A stretch of DNA of 64,000 nt from PALSA-612 sp963791225 (GTDB taxonomy: Bacteria; Actinomycetota; Thermoleophilia; Gaiellales; Gaiellaceae): the NCBI GenBank assembly GCA_963791225.1, contig CAWBRV010000003.1, forward strand, positions 248,001-312,000, in the 5' to 3' direction. Shown here piece after piece: positions 41,919 through 51,019 of this stretch (position 1 is the stretch's first letter; each line of letters begins with the position of its first letter). The notes below the pieces were generated by a model. The model ran no database searches. It was not told the origin of the DNA and saw only the letters and a program-made list of their open reading frames with translations. The position numbers were made by a program, and so were the translations under genes.

Positions 41919-42557
41919 ATGCGCTTTCCCGTCGTTCTCTTCGATCTGGACGGCACGCTGATCGACTCCGGCCCGATGATCGTGGCATCGATGAAGCACG
42001 CCACGCGCTCGGTGCTCGGGCATGAGGTGCCCGAGGAGGTGCTGACGGCCGCGGTCGGCGGGCCCGGGCTGGCGGCCCAGATGCACGCGCTCGCACCCGA
42101 CCGCGTCGACGACCTCGTCGCCGCCTATCGCGAGCACAACGAACCGCTCCACGAGGACCTGGAAGCGTTCTGGGAGGTCGTCGAGGTGCTGCCGAGACTG
42201 CGCGACGAGGGCCGTCGGCTCGGGATCGTGACCGCGAAACGCCGTGCGACCGTCCAGCTCGCCTTCGACCGGCTGCCAGGACTCGAGGACACGTTCGACG
42301 TCGTCATCACGTCCGACGACACCGAGCGGCACAAGCCCTCGCCCGACCCGATCCTGGCCGCGATCGACCGGCTCGACGCGTCGCCGGCGGACAGTGCGTA
42401 CGTCGGCGACTCGCCGTACGACGTCCGCGCCGCCAAGGCGGCAGGCGCCTATGCCGTCGCCGTCGCCTGGGGCGGCATCCACGCAGACGACGTCCTCCTG
42501 CGCGAGGAGCCGGACGCGTTCGTGCGCCACGCGGAGGAGCTGCTTGGCGTCCTCTAA
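41919..42557 (+). CDS. HAD-superfamily phosphatase (Gph/PpaX-like)
   Basis: A 212-residue haloacid-dehalogenase phosphatase. Motif I is FDLDGTLIDSG (nucleophile Asp 9, acid Asp 11), motif II GIVTAKR, motif III KPSPDPILAAI with the conserved Lys, and motif IV YVGDSPYDVRAA. The helical cap after motif I is of the phosphoglycolate or pyrophosphatase type. Substrate cannot be fixed from sequence. It overlaps ligA by 14 bp. Confidence 0.92.
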   Translation: MRFPVVLFDLDGTLIDSGPMIVASMKHATRSVLGHEVPEEVLTAAVGGPGLAAQMHALAPDRVDDLVAAYREHNEPLHEDLEAFWEVVEVLPRLRDEGRRLGIVTAKRRATVQLAFDRLPGLEDTFDVVITSDDTERHKPSPDPILAAIDRLDASPADSAYVGDSPYDVRAAKAAGAYAVAVAWGGIHADDVLLREEPDAFVRHAEELLGVL

Positions 42558-44553
42558 GGCCGCGGCGGCCCGCGCGGCGGAGCTGCGCGAGACGCTGACA
42601 CGGGCGCTCGTCGCCTACCACGTCGAGGACGCGCCGATCATCTCGGACGCCGAGTACGACAGGCTCTACGACGAGCTGGCCGCGCTCGAGACGGAGCATC
42701 CCGCCCTGGTCACGCCCGACTCTCCGACCCAGCGGGTCGGGGCTCCGGCCTCCGACCGCTTCCAGAAGGTGCAGCACCTGGAGCCGATGGGATCGCTCGA
42801 GAAGGTCACGAACGACGAGTCGCTGGTCAAGTGGGCCGAGGACGTGCAGAAGCGGCTGGGCACGGACGAGGCGGTCGCCTACGTGATCGAGCCGAAGATC
42901 GACGGACTCGCGATCAACCTCACGTACGAGAGCGGGGTGTTCGTGCGCGGCGCGACGCGGGGCGACGGCATCCAGGGCGAGGACGTGACCCCGAACCTGC
43001 GCACGATCGAGGCGATTCCCTTGCGGATGCTCGGCGGCGATGCCCCGGCCGTCGTCGAGGTTCGCGGCGAGGTCTATCTCCCGCTGTCCGGGTTTCGCGA
43101 GCTGAACGAGCGCCTCGCCGGCACCAGCCAGAAGCTGGCCCCCAACCCGCGGAACGCCGCCGCCGGCTCGCTCCGGCAGAAGAACTCCGCGATCACCGCC
43201 GAGCGCCCGCTCTCGACCTGGATCTACGGCACGGGCCACACCGAGGGGGTCGGCTTCGGCGGACAGCTCGAGATGCTGCAGTGGCTCCGTGAGCGCGGCT
43301 TCCGCACGAACCCCTACGCGGAGCGTCTGGAGACGATCGAGGAGGTGGCGACGGCCTGTCGTGAGTGGGAGACGCGCCGCATCGAGCTCGACTACGAGAT
43401 CGACGGGATCGTGATCAAGGTCGACTCACTCGATCAACAACGACGGCTCGGCGCGCTCCATTCGCGTCCTCGCTGGGCCCGCGCGTTCAAGTGGGCGCCG
43501 ATGACGGCGCAGACGACGCTGCGTCAGATCCTGATCCGTGTCGGACGCACGGGCGCGTTGAATCCGTGGGCGCTCCTCGAGCCGGTCGAGGTCGGCGGCG
43601 TCACCGTCTCGCGCGCGACGCTCCACAACGAGGAGGACATCAACCGCAAGGACATCCGCGAGGGCGATCTCGTCGTCGTCCAGCGCGCCGGGGATGTGAT
43701 CCCGCAGGTGGTCGGACCGGCAGGCCCGCACCGCAAGGGGACGAAGCCGTTCCGGATGCCGGCGCAGTGCCCGCTCTGCGGCGTCGACGTCGTCAAGCCG
43801 GAGGGCGAGGCGATGCACCGCTGCCCCAACCGGGCCTGTCCGTCGCGCGGCCTCGAGACGCTCAACAACTGGGTCATGGCCGCCGCGGACATCGAGGGCG
43901 TCGGCGAGCAGTCGATCCGCCGCTTCTGGGACCTCGGGCTCGTGCGCTCGCTGCCGGACCTCTACCGCCTGCAGGAGGAGCAACTGCTCGACCTCGACGG
44001 CTTCGCGGAGATCTCGGCCGCCAACACGATACGGTCGATCGAAGCCTCGAAAGAGATCCCGTTCTCGCGTGTCCTCTTTGGGCTCAACATCCCCAAGGTC
44101 GGATGGATCATGGCCCAGAACCTCGCGCGGCACTTCGGCGCCGTGGATCGGCTTCAGGTCGCGACGCAGGAGGAGATCCAGGAGATCGACGGCTTCGGCC
44201 CGGAGCGCGCGGAGCTGATCGTCGAGTGGTTCGCCGACGAGCAAAACCGCGCGCTCGTGCAGGAGCTGCGCGAGCTCGGGCTGCGGTTCGAGACCGGCGA
44301 GGAAGACCGGCCGGTCGAAGGCCCGCTGACCGGCTCCGCCTACGTGATCACGGGCACGCTCGAGAAGTACACGCGCGAAGAGGCCAGGGCTGCGCTCGAG
44401 GCGCTCGGCGCGAAGGTCTCCGACTCGGTGTCGAGCAAGACGACCGGGCTCATCGTCGGCGAGGAGCCCGGGCAGTCGAAGCTGACGAAGGCCGGGCGCG
44501 CAGGCGTGCCGATCCTGTCCGAGGCCGATCTGCACGCGCTCCTCGGCCGTTAG
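42544..44553 (+). CDS. ligA: NAD-dependent DNA ligase LigA
   Basis: A 669-residue ligase. The adenylation domain has the nucleophile Lys 118 in EPKIDGLAINL. An N-terminal Ia domain (EYDRLYDELAALE), an OB fold, a four-Cys zinc finger (CPLCGVDVV...CPNRACPSRG), helix-hairpin-helix repeats and a C-terminal BRCT (GSAYVITGTLEKYTREEARA) follow. It seals nicks in replication. TTG 42544 lies within the HAD gene end and gives the usual short N-terminus. Confidence 0.97.
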   Translation: MASSKAAAARAAELRETLTRALVAYHVEDAPIISDAEYDRLYDELAALETEHPALVTPDSPTQRVGAPASDRFQKVQHLEPMGSLEKVTNDESLVKWAEDVQKRLGTDEAVAYVIEPKIDGLAINLTYESGVFVRGATRGDGIQGEDVTPNLRTIEAIPLRMLGGDAPAVVEVRGEVYLPLSGFRELNERLAGTSQKLAPNPRNAAAGSLRQKNSAITAERPLSTWIYGTGHTEGVGFGGQLEMLQWLRERGFRTNPYAERLETIEEVATACREWETRRIELDYEIDGIVIKVDSLDQQRRLGALHSRPRWARAFKWAPMTAQTTLRQILIRVGRTGALNPWALLEPVEVGGVTVSRATLHNEEDINRKDIREGDLVVVQRAGDVIPQVVGPAGPHRKGTKPFRMPAQCPLCGVDVVKPEGEAMHRCPNRACPSRGLETLNNWVMAAADIEGVGEQSIRRFWDLGLVRSLPDLYRLQEEQLLDLDGFAEISAANTIRSIEASKEIPFSRVLFGLNIPKVGWIMAQNLARHFGAVDRLQVATQEEIQEIDGFGPERAELIVEWFADEQNRALVQELRELGLRFETGEEDRPVEGPLTGSAYVITGTLEKYTREEARAALEALGAKVSDSVSSKTTGLIVGEEPGQSKLTKAGRAGVPILSEADLHALLGR

Positions 44554-44554
44554 G

Positions 44555-44609
44555 GCCGGCACCGGTGCCAGGCACGTGCCTGGCACTTGCCTGTCCCCTG
44601 CCTGGCACC
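44555..44609. repeat. REP-like palindromic repeat, locus 2
   Basis: A perfect 22-bp palindrome (44565-44586) made of TGCCAGGCA and TGCCTGGCA around CG, plus a further half-unit TGCCTGGCA at 44600-44608. It sits between convergent ligA and dacB and could act as a terminator for either. Confidence 0.9.
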
Positions 44610-44626
44610 GAGATGGCGGCGCCGGA

Positions 44627-45910
44627 CTACGACGCAGCGGCCAGGAGCTGGACGAAACGGTCCTGGGCGGCTCGGGCGGTCCACCACGGGACGGGCGCGC
44701 CGTTCTCGATCACGGCGAACGCGTATCGGCCGCGGACGAAGCCCGAGAGGACGGAGGCGAGGTCGGTCGTCCCCGTTTTCCCTACCACTGTCCCGCGCGT
44801 CGCCGGCGCGGCCAGCCGGTGCTCCAGAGTGCCCGACATGCCGGCGACAGCCATCGCCTGCACGAGCGTCGACCGCAGTGCGCCGTCCGCCCAGCACTGA
44901 CGCAGGATGGCCACGATCGCCTGCGGCGTGAGCCGGTCGAGCGACGAGAGACCGGAGCCGTCCGCGATCGTGACGCCGTCGAGCGGGATCCCGTTTTGCG
45001 CCAGGACCCGTCTGACGACGGCGGCTCCGTCGGCGCTCGTCCCGCCGTCGCCTGCGACCGCGCCGAGCTCCTTGAGCAGCAGTTCGGCGGAGAAGTTGTC
45101 GCTGTCTGCGTCGACCGCGTGGAGGATCTCGTCGAGCGGCTTCGAGACCGAGACGGCGAGCACCTTGCCTCCGGCCTGGAACGAGCGCGCCTTGCCGTCG
45201 ACGGCCACTTTCGCCTTGATCAGCAGCGTCCGGAACCTGTCGGCGGCGGTGTATGCCGGCGTGCGCGTGATGCCCTTGCCGGTCCACGCGCGGTCGACGA
45301 CGAGCGCGGAGAGCGGCGGCGACTCCTCGATGTAGAAGGAGGCCTTCCAGCCGGGCGCGGTGCGCACCTTGTCGAAGAAGGACTCGTCCCCGATCACCAT
45401 CCCCGTGACGTGCGTGATCCCGAGCCGGTGGATGCGGTCGGCGAGGATGTGGAGCCGGGCCGTCGACAGCGTGGGATCGCCGTAGCCCTTGAGCACGAGA
45501 TTGCCGTTCCACGTCCCGTCGCTGCCGAGCGAGCCCTGGCCGCGTACCTCGGTCGGGAAGCGGAAGCCCGGCCCGAGCACCTTCAGGGCCGCGTAGGTGA
45601 CCGGGAGCTTCTCGTTCGAGGCCGGCACGAAGCCGACGGCCGAGTTGTGCGCGAAGAGGACGCGGCCGGACGCGAGGTCGAAGGCCATCGCCCCCGTCCG
45701 GCCGGGGCCGATGCCAGGGGCATGCAGCGCGGCGCCGAGCCTGGCCGTGAGGTCGGACGCACCTCCCGCCTGCGGGTTGGCGGCAGCCAGAGAGGCGCCC
45801 CAGCCGAGCGAGGCGACGATCACTGCGAGGGCCAGGCGGGCGATCAGTGGAGCGTGATCGTAACCGTCCGCCGGCCCCACGCGTACGTCTGCTTCAGCGT
45901 CGGGAACCAC
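44627..45910 (-). CDS. dacB: D-alanyl-D-alanine carboxypeptidase/endopeptidase, PBP4 (DacB) type
   Basis: About 427 residues if GTG 45910 is used. The penicillin-binding triad is complete: SxxK as SNEK (about 98-101), SxN as SDN in VDADSDNFSAELLL, and KTG in VVGKTGTTDLA. A hydrophobic signal segment (LIARLALAVIVASLGWGASL) precedes the mature part. The long insert between SxxK and SxN is typical of class C low-molecular-mass PBPs. It trims peptidoglycan peptides outside the cell. The start overlaps the preceding 3D-domain gene by 67 bp; a GTG near 45880 or 45826 may be the real start. Confidence 0.93.
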   Translation of the reverse strand: MVPDAEADVRVGPADGYDHAPLIARLALAVIVASLGWGASLAAANPQAGGASDLTARLGAALHAPGIGPGRTGAMAFDLASGRVLFAHNSAVGFVPASNEKLPVTYAALKVLGPGFRFPTEVRGQGSLGSDGTWNGNLVLKGYGDPTLSTARLHILADRIHRLGITHVTGMVIGDESFFDKVRTAPGWKASFYIEESPPLSALVVDRAWTGKGITRTPAYTAADRFRTLLIKAKVAVDGKARSFQAGGKVLAVSVSKPLDEILHAVDADSDNFSAELLLKELGAVAGDGGTSADGAAVVRRVLAQNGIPLDGVTIADGSGLSSLDRLTPQAIVAILRQCWADGALRSTLVQAMAVAGMSGTLEHRLAAPATRGTVVGKTGTTDLASVLSGFVRGRYAFAVIENGAPVPWWTARAAQDRFVQLLAAAS

Positions 45911-46926
45911 AGGTCGATCCTGAGGCCCTTGATCGCCGTCCCGGTGTCGGCGGCGATGCCGGGGCCGTAGCCGGGAATCTCCATCCGCGTGCCGAGCGGA
46001 ATGACCGTCGGGTCCACCGCGACGACGCCGGGCCCGGTCGGGAGTCCGCTCGCGGTGCCACCGTGGAGAGAGTAGGCGGTGGCCACGACGGTGAGCTGCT
46101 TCCCGGAGCCGGAGGCGGGCTGGATCGGCGCGGGCGCTGCGGGGGGCGCAGTCGGTGGCGGTGGCGGCGGAGGCGGCGTCGCGCTCGGTGCGACGGCCGC
46201 GCCGAGCGAGGAGAGGCTGGCCGCCGTCTGCGCCTTGACGGTCGCGACCGTCGACGTCGCCTCGGCTGTCCGGGCCTGGGCTTCGAGCTGGGCGATCCGC
46301 TCGCCGGTCAGGCGCTCGCGCGTCCGCAGCTCACTGATGTACGACGAGCGCTCCGCCTGCGCGCGCGCGAGCTCGTCGGCGCGGGCGGACGCGTCTGCGC
46401 GCAGCCGAGCGAGCCGAGCTGCCTTGCGGCTCAGCGAGCCGAGCACGTGGCTGACCTCGTGGCGGGCGTGCCTCAACTGCCCGATCACGTCGTTCGTCGA
46501 GGACGCGGTGCGGTTCAGGCTGTCGAGGCCGGTGATGATCTCGTCGAGCGACGCGGCTCCGAAGATCACGGCGAGCGCGTCGGGGCTGTCCTGCTCGTAC
46601 TGGGCGCGGACCTGCTCCCCGAGCCGCGCCTGCGCGATCCGGAGCGATCTCTGGGCGACCCGGAACTGGACACGGGCGACGTCGCGGTCGCGGCGCGCGG
46701 CGGCGAGTGTGGCGTCGACGCCGGCGAGCCGGCTGCGGGCCCGGTCGAGGCTCGTGTTCAGCGAGTAGAGCTGCAGGAGCGTCGCCTGCTCGCGCGCCGC
46801 CAGCGCGGAGCGGGCGGAGCGGAGACTCCCGACTCGATCTGCCCCGCTCGTTGCCGGCAGCGCCAGCAGCACGAGGAGGAACAGGATGAGCGTGAGACGT
46901 CCGACGGTTCGTGCCGGCGCGCGCAA
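45844..46926 (-). CDS. Coiled-coil secreted protein with C-terminal 3D domain
   Basis: A 360-residue exported protein. A signal peptide (TLILFLLVLLALPATSGA) is followed by about 200 residues of helical coiled coil with Arg/Ala/Leu heptads, a Pro-rich linker (PPPPPPPPTAPPAAPAP) and a 3D domain of about 85 residues (VVATAYSLHGGTASGLPTGP; GIAADTGTAIKGLRIDLWF) with the three conserved Asp residues. 3D domains are the lytic transglycosylase fold of MltA and Rpf-type proteins. It is divergent from the similarly built NlpC/P60 gene and upstream of dacB, a cell-wall cleavage cluster. Confidence 0.9.
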   Translation of the reverse strand: MRAPARTVGRLTLILFLLVLLALPATSGADRVGSLRSARSALAAREQATLLQLYSLNTSLDRARSRLAGVDATLAAARRDRDVARVQFRVAQRSLRIAQARLGEQVRAQYEQDSPDALAVIFGAASLDEIITGLDSLNRTASSTNDVIGQLRHARHEVSHVLGSLSRKAARLARLRADASARADELARAQAERSSYISELRTRERLTGERIAQLEAQARTAEATSTVATVKAQTAASLSSLGAAVAPSATPPPPPPPPTAPPAAPAPIQPASGSGKQLTVVATAYSLHGGTASGLPTGPGVVAVDPTVIPLGTRMEIPGYGPGIAADTGTAIKGLRIDLWFPTLKQTYAWGRRTVTITLH

Positions 46927-47018
46927 AGCCGCACGACGCTACCACAGGAAACGTCCTCGTGACGTCGAAACAATGCACTTTGCAGCACTTTTGGCACACA
47001 TTGAGACACGGTTCCCGG

Positions 47019-47047
47019 TTGCGGCCCGCCGATACGCCTGGTAGGGT
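47019..47047 (+). promoter_or_regulatory. Putative promoter of the NlpC/P60 gene (leaderless)
   Basis: TTGCGG (47019-47024), a 17-bp spacer and TAGGGT (47042-47047). The GTG start lies nine bases after the -10 element, so the transcript would start almost at the codon and no ribosome binding site is visible. Leaderless mRNAs are common in actinobacteria. Confidence 0.45.
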
Positions 47048-47056
47048 CCTGCCCTA

Positions 47057-48238
47057 GTGACGTACCGGCCCCTCCCGGTGCGCCCTCCGTCGCGTGCGGC
47101 GCAAGGTCGAAGAAAGGCCTTCTGCGGCAGGTGGGTGCCAGCGGTCATCGTCGTCGTCGTTGCGGCCCTTGTCGCGGCCGTACCTGGCTTCGCGGACCCG
47201 GTCGCGTCGAAGCGGGCAGAGGCCCGGCAGGTGCTGGCGGAGATCAACCAGCTCGACGTCAGCCTCGGGCAGGCGGTCGAGGCGTACGACGCGGCCAGCG
47301 TGAAGCTCGACCACATCCGTAGGGAGCTGAACGTCAACCTGTTCGAGCAGAAGGTCGCGAAGGGCAACCTGAAGGCGGCCGAGGGGCGGCTCGCCGCTCG
47401 GCTCCGCGACCTCTACATCACAGGTGACACCGATTCGACGCTCGAGGTCCTGCTGGGCTCGAAGAGCCTCGACGACGTGATCAACCGGCTCGAGACCGCG
47501 AATCGCGTCTCCGACCAAGACGCGCAGGTGCTCAGAGAGGTGAAGACGTTCAAACGCCAGGTCGCGATTCACGGCGCAGCGCTGAAGCAGGCCCATCGGG
47601 CGCAGCAGCGCGTCGTCGCCGATCGTGCGGCCGCGAAGTCGCGGATCGAGAACGGCCTCGCCGACCGCAAGCGTCTGCTGTCGTCGATCAAGGGTGAGAT
47701 CCAGCGGCTCCAGGCTGAGGAGGCGGCTCAGCAGGCGCTGCTGGCGGCACAGGCGCGGGCGCGGTTGATCCAGCAGCAGCAGGTGCAGCAGGCCCGTGTG
47801 AACGCGACGGTCGTCGGCGCGACGATCCAGGCGCCGGCAAGCACGAGCGATCCGAACGCGGTCACCACGGTCGCGCCTCCGTCCCACTACGGGGGCGTCG
47901 TCGGCGTGGCCATGTCCGAGCTCGGCAAGGCCTACGTGTGGGGCACCGCCGGCCCGGACACCTTCGACTGCTCGGGCCTCGTCGTCTACGCGTACGGGGC
48001 GATGGGTGTCTCGCTGCCGCACTCGTCCTACGCGCTCTGGAACGCCGGCGTCTTCGTCTCGCAGGATCAACTCGAGCCCGGCGACCTGGTCTTCTTCGAC
48101 GGACTCGGACACGTCGGGATCTACATCGGCGGCGGCCAGTTCATCCACGCACCGCACACGGGCGACGTGGTGAAGATCTCGAGCCTGAACGAAGGCTGGT
48201 ACGCGTCGAGTTACGTCGGCGCGCGCCGGATCCTCTAG
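47057..48238 (+). CDS. Coiled-coil NlpC/P60 peptidoglycan endopeptidase (RipA-like)
   Basis: A 393-residue protein. A basic N-terminus and one hydrophobic segment (VIVVVVAALVAAVPGFA) direct export; a coiled coil runs to about 245; a linker leads to the NlpC/P60 domain with Cys 305 in FDCSGL, His 352 in GHVGIY and His 364. It cleaves D-Glu to diamino-acid bonds in peptidoglycan. The coiled coil may autoinhibit, as in RipA-type enzymes. It is divergent from the 3D-domain gene, which has the same coiled-coil-plus-hydrolase plan. Its end overlaps the convergent acyl-CoA ligase gene by four bases. Confidence 0.95.
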   Translation: MTYRPLPVRPPSRAAQGRRKAFCGRWVPAVIVVVVAALVAAVPGFADPVASKRAEARQVLAEINQLDVSLGQAVEAYDAASVKLDHIRRELNVNLFEQKVAKGNLKAAEGRLAARLRDLYITGDTDSTLEVLLGSKSLDDVINRLETANRVSDQDAQVLREVKTFKRQVAIHGAALKQAHRAQQRVVADRAAAKSRIENGLADRKRLLSSIKGEIQRLQAEEAAQQALLAAQARARLIQQQQVQQARVNATVVGATIQAPASTSDPNAVTTVAPPSHYGGVVGVAMSELGKAYVWGTAGPDTFDCSGLVVYAYGAMGVSLPHSSYALWNAGVFVSQDQLEPGDLVFFDGLGHVGIYIGGGQFIHAPHTGDVVKISSLNEGWYASSYVGARRIL

Positions 48239-49989
48239 CTTCCGGCTTCCTCACTGCCGTCGTAGAGCGCGTCGATCTCGGCGGCGAAGTGCTGCTCGCA
48301 CACGCGGCGCCTCAGCTTGAGCGTCGGCGTCACCTCGCCCTCCTCGAGCGTGAAGTCCCGCGGTAGGACGGCGAAGCGCTTGATCTGCTCGTATCGCGTC
48401 CGGCCGCGGTTCGCGTCGTCGACGATTCCCTGGACGAGCTGGGCGACCGCTGCGTCGCCTGACACGCCGCCCGCGTCGAGTGCGGTGGGATCGAGCGCGA
48501 CCAGCGCGGCAATGTACGGCCGGCGGTCGCCGACGACCAGGGCCTGTGACACGAACCTCGAGTTCTTGAGTGCGTTCTCGAGGTTCTGCGGTGCCACCTT
48601 CTTGCCGCCGGCGGTGACGAGGATGTCCTTCTTGCGATCGGTGATGCGGACGAAGCCGTCTGCGTCGATCTCCGCGATGTCGCCCGTGTGCAGCCAGCCG
48701 TCCTCGTCGAGGATCTCGCGCGTGGCGGCCTCCTCCTTGTAGTAGCCCGCGAACAGGGTGCCGCTGCGGATCAGCAGCTCGCCGTCGTCCGCGGTCTTCA
48801 GCTCGAAGCGCGGCAGCGCGGGGCCGACCGTGCCGAACCTGAACTTGTCCGGCCGGTTCGCGGTCGCGGCCGACGTGCACTCGCTCAGCCCGTATCCCTC
48901 GAGAATGAGGACGTCGAGAGCGTGGAAGAACTCGGCGATCTCCACGGAGAGCGGGGCTGCGCCGGAGGCCGCGACGCGGATCCGTCCGCCGAGCCGCTCC
49001 TTGAACTTGGAGTAGACGAGCCTGGAGGCGAGGTGGTGTTGAAGCCCGAGCAGCGCCGGCAGCGGCTTCCCCTCCTGTCGCAGGACGCTTGCGCGGCGTC
49101 CGACCCGGAGCGCCCACTCGATCAGCGCGCGCTTGAGGCCGGTCGCGTCGTCGAAGGCGGATTGCGTGGCGTCGTGCACCTTCTCGAACACGCGTGGGAC
49201 ACCCGGCAGGAGGTGGGGGCGCACGACGGGGAGTGCTTCGGCGACGCGGGTCGGGTCCGAGCAGAACGCGGTCGTGAACCCGACGCGGGCGCCGGTGAGG
49301 TGCAGCACGCGCCCGAAGTTGTGGGCGAGTGGGAGCCAGAGGAGCACGACGTCGCCGGGCTGGACGAGGGTGCTCGCCTCGTGGACGGCCGAGACCATCT
49401 CGTATGCGTTCCGGTGCCGGATCATGCATGCTTTGGGCGAGCCGGTCGTCCCCGACGTGTAGATGAACGTGTAGAGGTCGTCCTCGCCGATCGCGGCGAT
49501 CGCCCGGTCGAGCGCGTCGGGGTGGGCGGCGGCGTGTTGCTTGCCGCGCTCGGCGAGATCGTCCAGGTCGGCGAAGGTCAGGATGTGCCGGATCCGCCCG
49601 ATGTCGGCTTTGACCTCGTCCAGCTTCGCGAGTTGCTGCTCGTCCTCCGCGAGGACGCCGATCGCGTCGGCGTGGTCGAGCGCGTAGGCGCAGTCGTGCG
49701 GCGAGCTCGTTGCGTAGACCGGGACGGTCACGGCGCCGACGAAGGCGAGGGCGTAGTCGAACAGCACCCATTCGAGACGCGTGGAGGCGAGGATCCCGAA
49801 CGCGTCGCCCTTCTCGAGGCCGAGCGCGAGCAGGCCGTTGGCGAGGTCTCTGACACGGTCGCCTGCCTCCGGCCAGGTGACGGGCATCCAGGCGCCGTCG
49901 CGCTCGGCGAGGTAGGCCGTGCCGGTCCGGTTCTCCGCGAGCGCTGCGAGCCAGAGCGACGGCACAGTGCGAGCGGTCGGCTGGGACAT
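48235..49989 (-). CDS. AMP-dependent long-chain acyl-CoA synthetase (FadD/FAA1-like)
   Basis: A 584-residue adenylate-forming enzyme. The AMP motif is FIYTSGTTGSPKA; further blocks are VLILEGYGLSECTSA, FRFGTVGPALP and GWLHTGDIAEIDADGFV, and the C-terminal Lys region reads GEVTPTLKLRRR. It activates fatty acids with ATP and CoA. Overall form matches the AMP-forming FAA1-like branch of actinobacteria. It ends facing the NlpC gene and is divergent from ku. Confidence 0.95.
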   Translation of the reverse strand: MSQPTARTVPSLWLAALAENRTGTAYLAERDGAWMPVTWPEAGDRVRDLANGLLALGLEKGDAFGILASTRLEWVLFDYALAFVGAVTVPVYATSSPHDCAYALDHADAIGVLAEDEQQLAKLDEVKADIGRIRHILTFADLDDLAERGKQHAAAHPDALDRAIAAIGEDDLYTFIYTSGTTGSPKACMIRHRNAYEMVSAVHEASTLVQPGDVVLLWLPLAHNFGRVLHLTGARVGFTTAFCSDPTRVAEALPVVRPHLLPGVPRVFEKVHDATQSAFDDATGLKRALIEWALRVGRRASVLRQEGKPLPALLGLQHHLASRLVYSKFKERLGGRIRVAASGAAPLSVEIAEFFHALDVLILEGYGLSECTSAATANRPDKFRFGTVGPALPRFELKTADDGELLIRSGTLFAGYYKEEAATREILDEDGWLHTGDIAEIDADGFVRITDRKKDILVTAGGKKVAPQNLENALKNSRFVSQALVVGDRRPYIAALVALDPTALDAGGVSGDAAVAQLVQGIVDDANRGRTRYEQIKRFAVLPRDFTLEEGEVTPTLKLRRRVCEQHFAAEIDALYDGSEEAGS

Positions 49990-50059
49990 GGGGCGAGCTT
50001 AACCGGGCGTGATCGCTCGCAGGGAACCGTTCGGCCGAGGCGAAAACGACACACTCTCC

Positions 50060-50065
50060 TACAAT
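50060..50065 (+). promoter_or_regulatory. Putative -10 element of the ku promoter
   Basis: TACAAT at 50060-50065 lies 19 bp before the ku ATG, giving a short leader with CAGGACAGG as a weak ribosome binding site. No good -35 hexamer is visible 16-18 bp upstream. Confidence 0.35.
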
Positions 50066-50084
50066 CTGAATCAGGACAGGGTCT

Positions 50085-50960
50085 ATGCGGACGACGTGGA
50101 ACGGATCGATCAGCTTCGGGTTGGTGAACATCCCGATCGGGCTTGCGCCGGCGACCAAGCCTGCCGCGCGGCAGTCGGACGTCTCCTTCCGCCTGCTCCA
50201 TCGCGAGTGCAAGACGCCGATCAAGCAGAAGCGCTGGTGCCCGCTTCACGATCGCGAGGTTGGCCCGGACGAGATCGTGAAGGGGTGGGAGATCTCGAAA
50301 GGTGAGTTCGTCGTCGTCGAGGAGGCCGACCTGGAGGCGCTCGAGCGCGACTCCACCTCCCGCGCGATCGACATCACAGGGTTCGTGCCCGAGGATGCCG
50401 TCGACCCGATCTATTTCGACCGCACGTACTTCCTCGTGCCCGCCGCCGCGGTTGCGGCCCGCCGCCCCTACGTCCTCCTCCAGCACGCGATGCGCGAGAC
50501 GGGCATGGCGGCGCTCGGCCGCTTCGTGCTCGCCGGCAAGGAGAAGCTGTGCCTGATTCGCGCCCAGGGTGACGCCCTCGCGCTCGAGACGATGTACCTG
50601 GCGGAGGACGTCTACTCGCAGGCCGAGATCGACGAGGCCGTCGCCGAGGCCGAGGTCAAGGACGCGGAGGTCGAGCTCGCACGGCAGATCATCGACAGCC
50701 TCGTCACCGACTTCCGTCCCGCCGAGCAGCTGACGAGCGACTACCGCGAGGACCTGCGCGAGCTGCTCGAGGCGAAGTTGAAGGGGCAAGAGATCGCGCG
50801 GCCGGAGCCGGTCGAGGAAGAGCCGGCGGCGGTCGACCTGATGGAGGCGCTCCGCCGGAGCGTCGAGGAGGCTCGGCAGCGGAAGGATCCCGAATCGACC
50901 CGCAAGCCGGCGAAGGCGGCGGGATCCCGCAGCCGCGCGACGAAGACGAAGGCGAAGTAG
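50085..50960 (+). CDS. ku: Non-homologous end joining protein Ku
   Basis: A 291-residue bacterial Ku. It begins MRTTWNGSISFGLVNIPIGL, then FRLLHRECKTPIKQKRWCP and GKEKLCLIRAQGDALALETM, the ring-forming core that threads DNA ends. The C-terminal 40 residues are Lys/Arg/Ala-rich (KPAKAAGSRSRATKTKAK), the kind of tail that helps DNA binding and ligase recruitment. No ligD lies in the window, although end joining usually needs it. It is divergent from the acyl-CoA ligase. Confidence 0.97.
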   Translation: MRTTWNGSISFGLVNIPIGLAPATKPAARQSDVSFRLLHRECKTPIKQKRWCPLHDREVGPDEIVKGWEISKGEFVVVEEADLEALERDSTSRAIDITGFVPEDAVDPIYFDRTYFLVPAAAVAARRPYVLLQHAMRETGMAALGRFVLAGKEKLCLIRAQGDALALETMYLAEDVYSQAEIDEAVAEAEVKDAEVELARQIIDSLVTDFRPAEQLTSDYREDLRELLEAKLKGQEIARPEPVEEEPAAVDLMEALRRSVEEARQRKDPESTRKPAKAAGSRSRATKTKAK

Positions 50961-51019
50961 CCCTGAGACGCCTCGAGCGGCTGGCGCCGCCCGAGGAAGC
51001 TCGCCGTCGGTGCTCGAAA

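Noticed and set aside
46927..47056. A c-di-AMP (ydaO-type) riboswitch before the NlpC/P60 gene
   Set aside because: Such switches often precede cell-wall hydrolases in actinobacteria, but the gap is only 130 bp, contains no recognisable conserved core, and a -10 element sits nine bases before the start codon, leaving no room for a leader.
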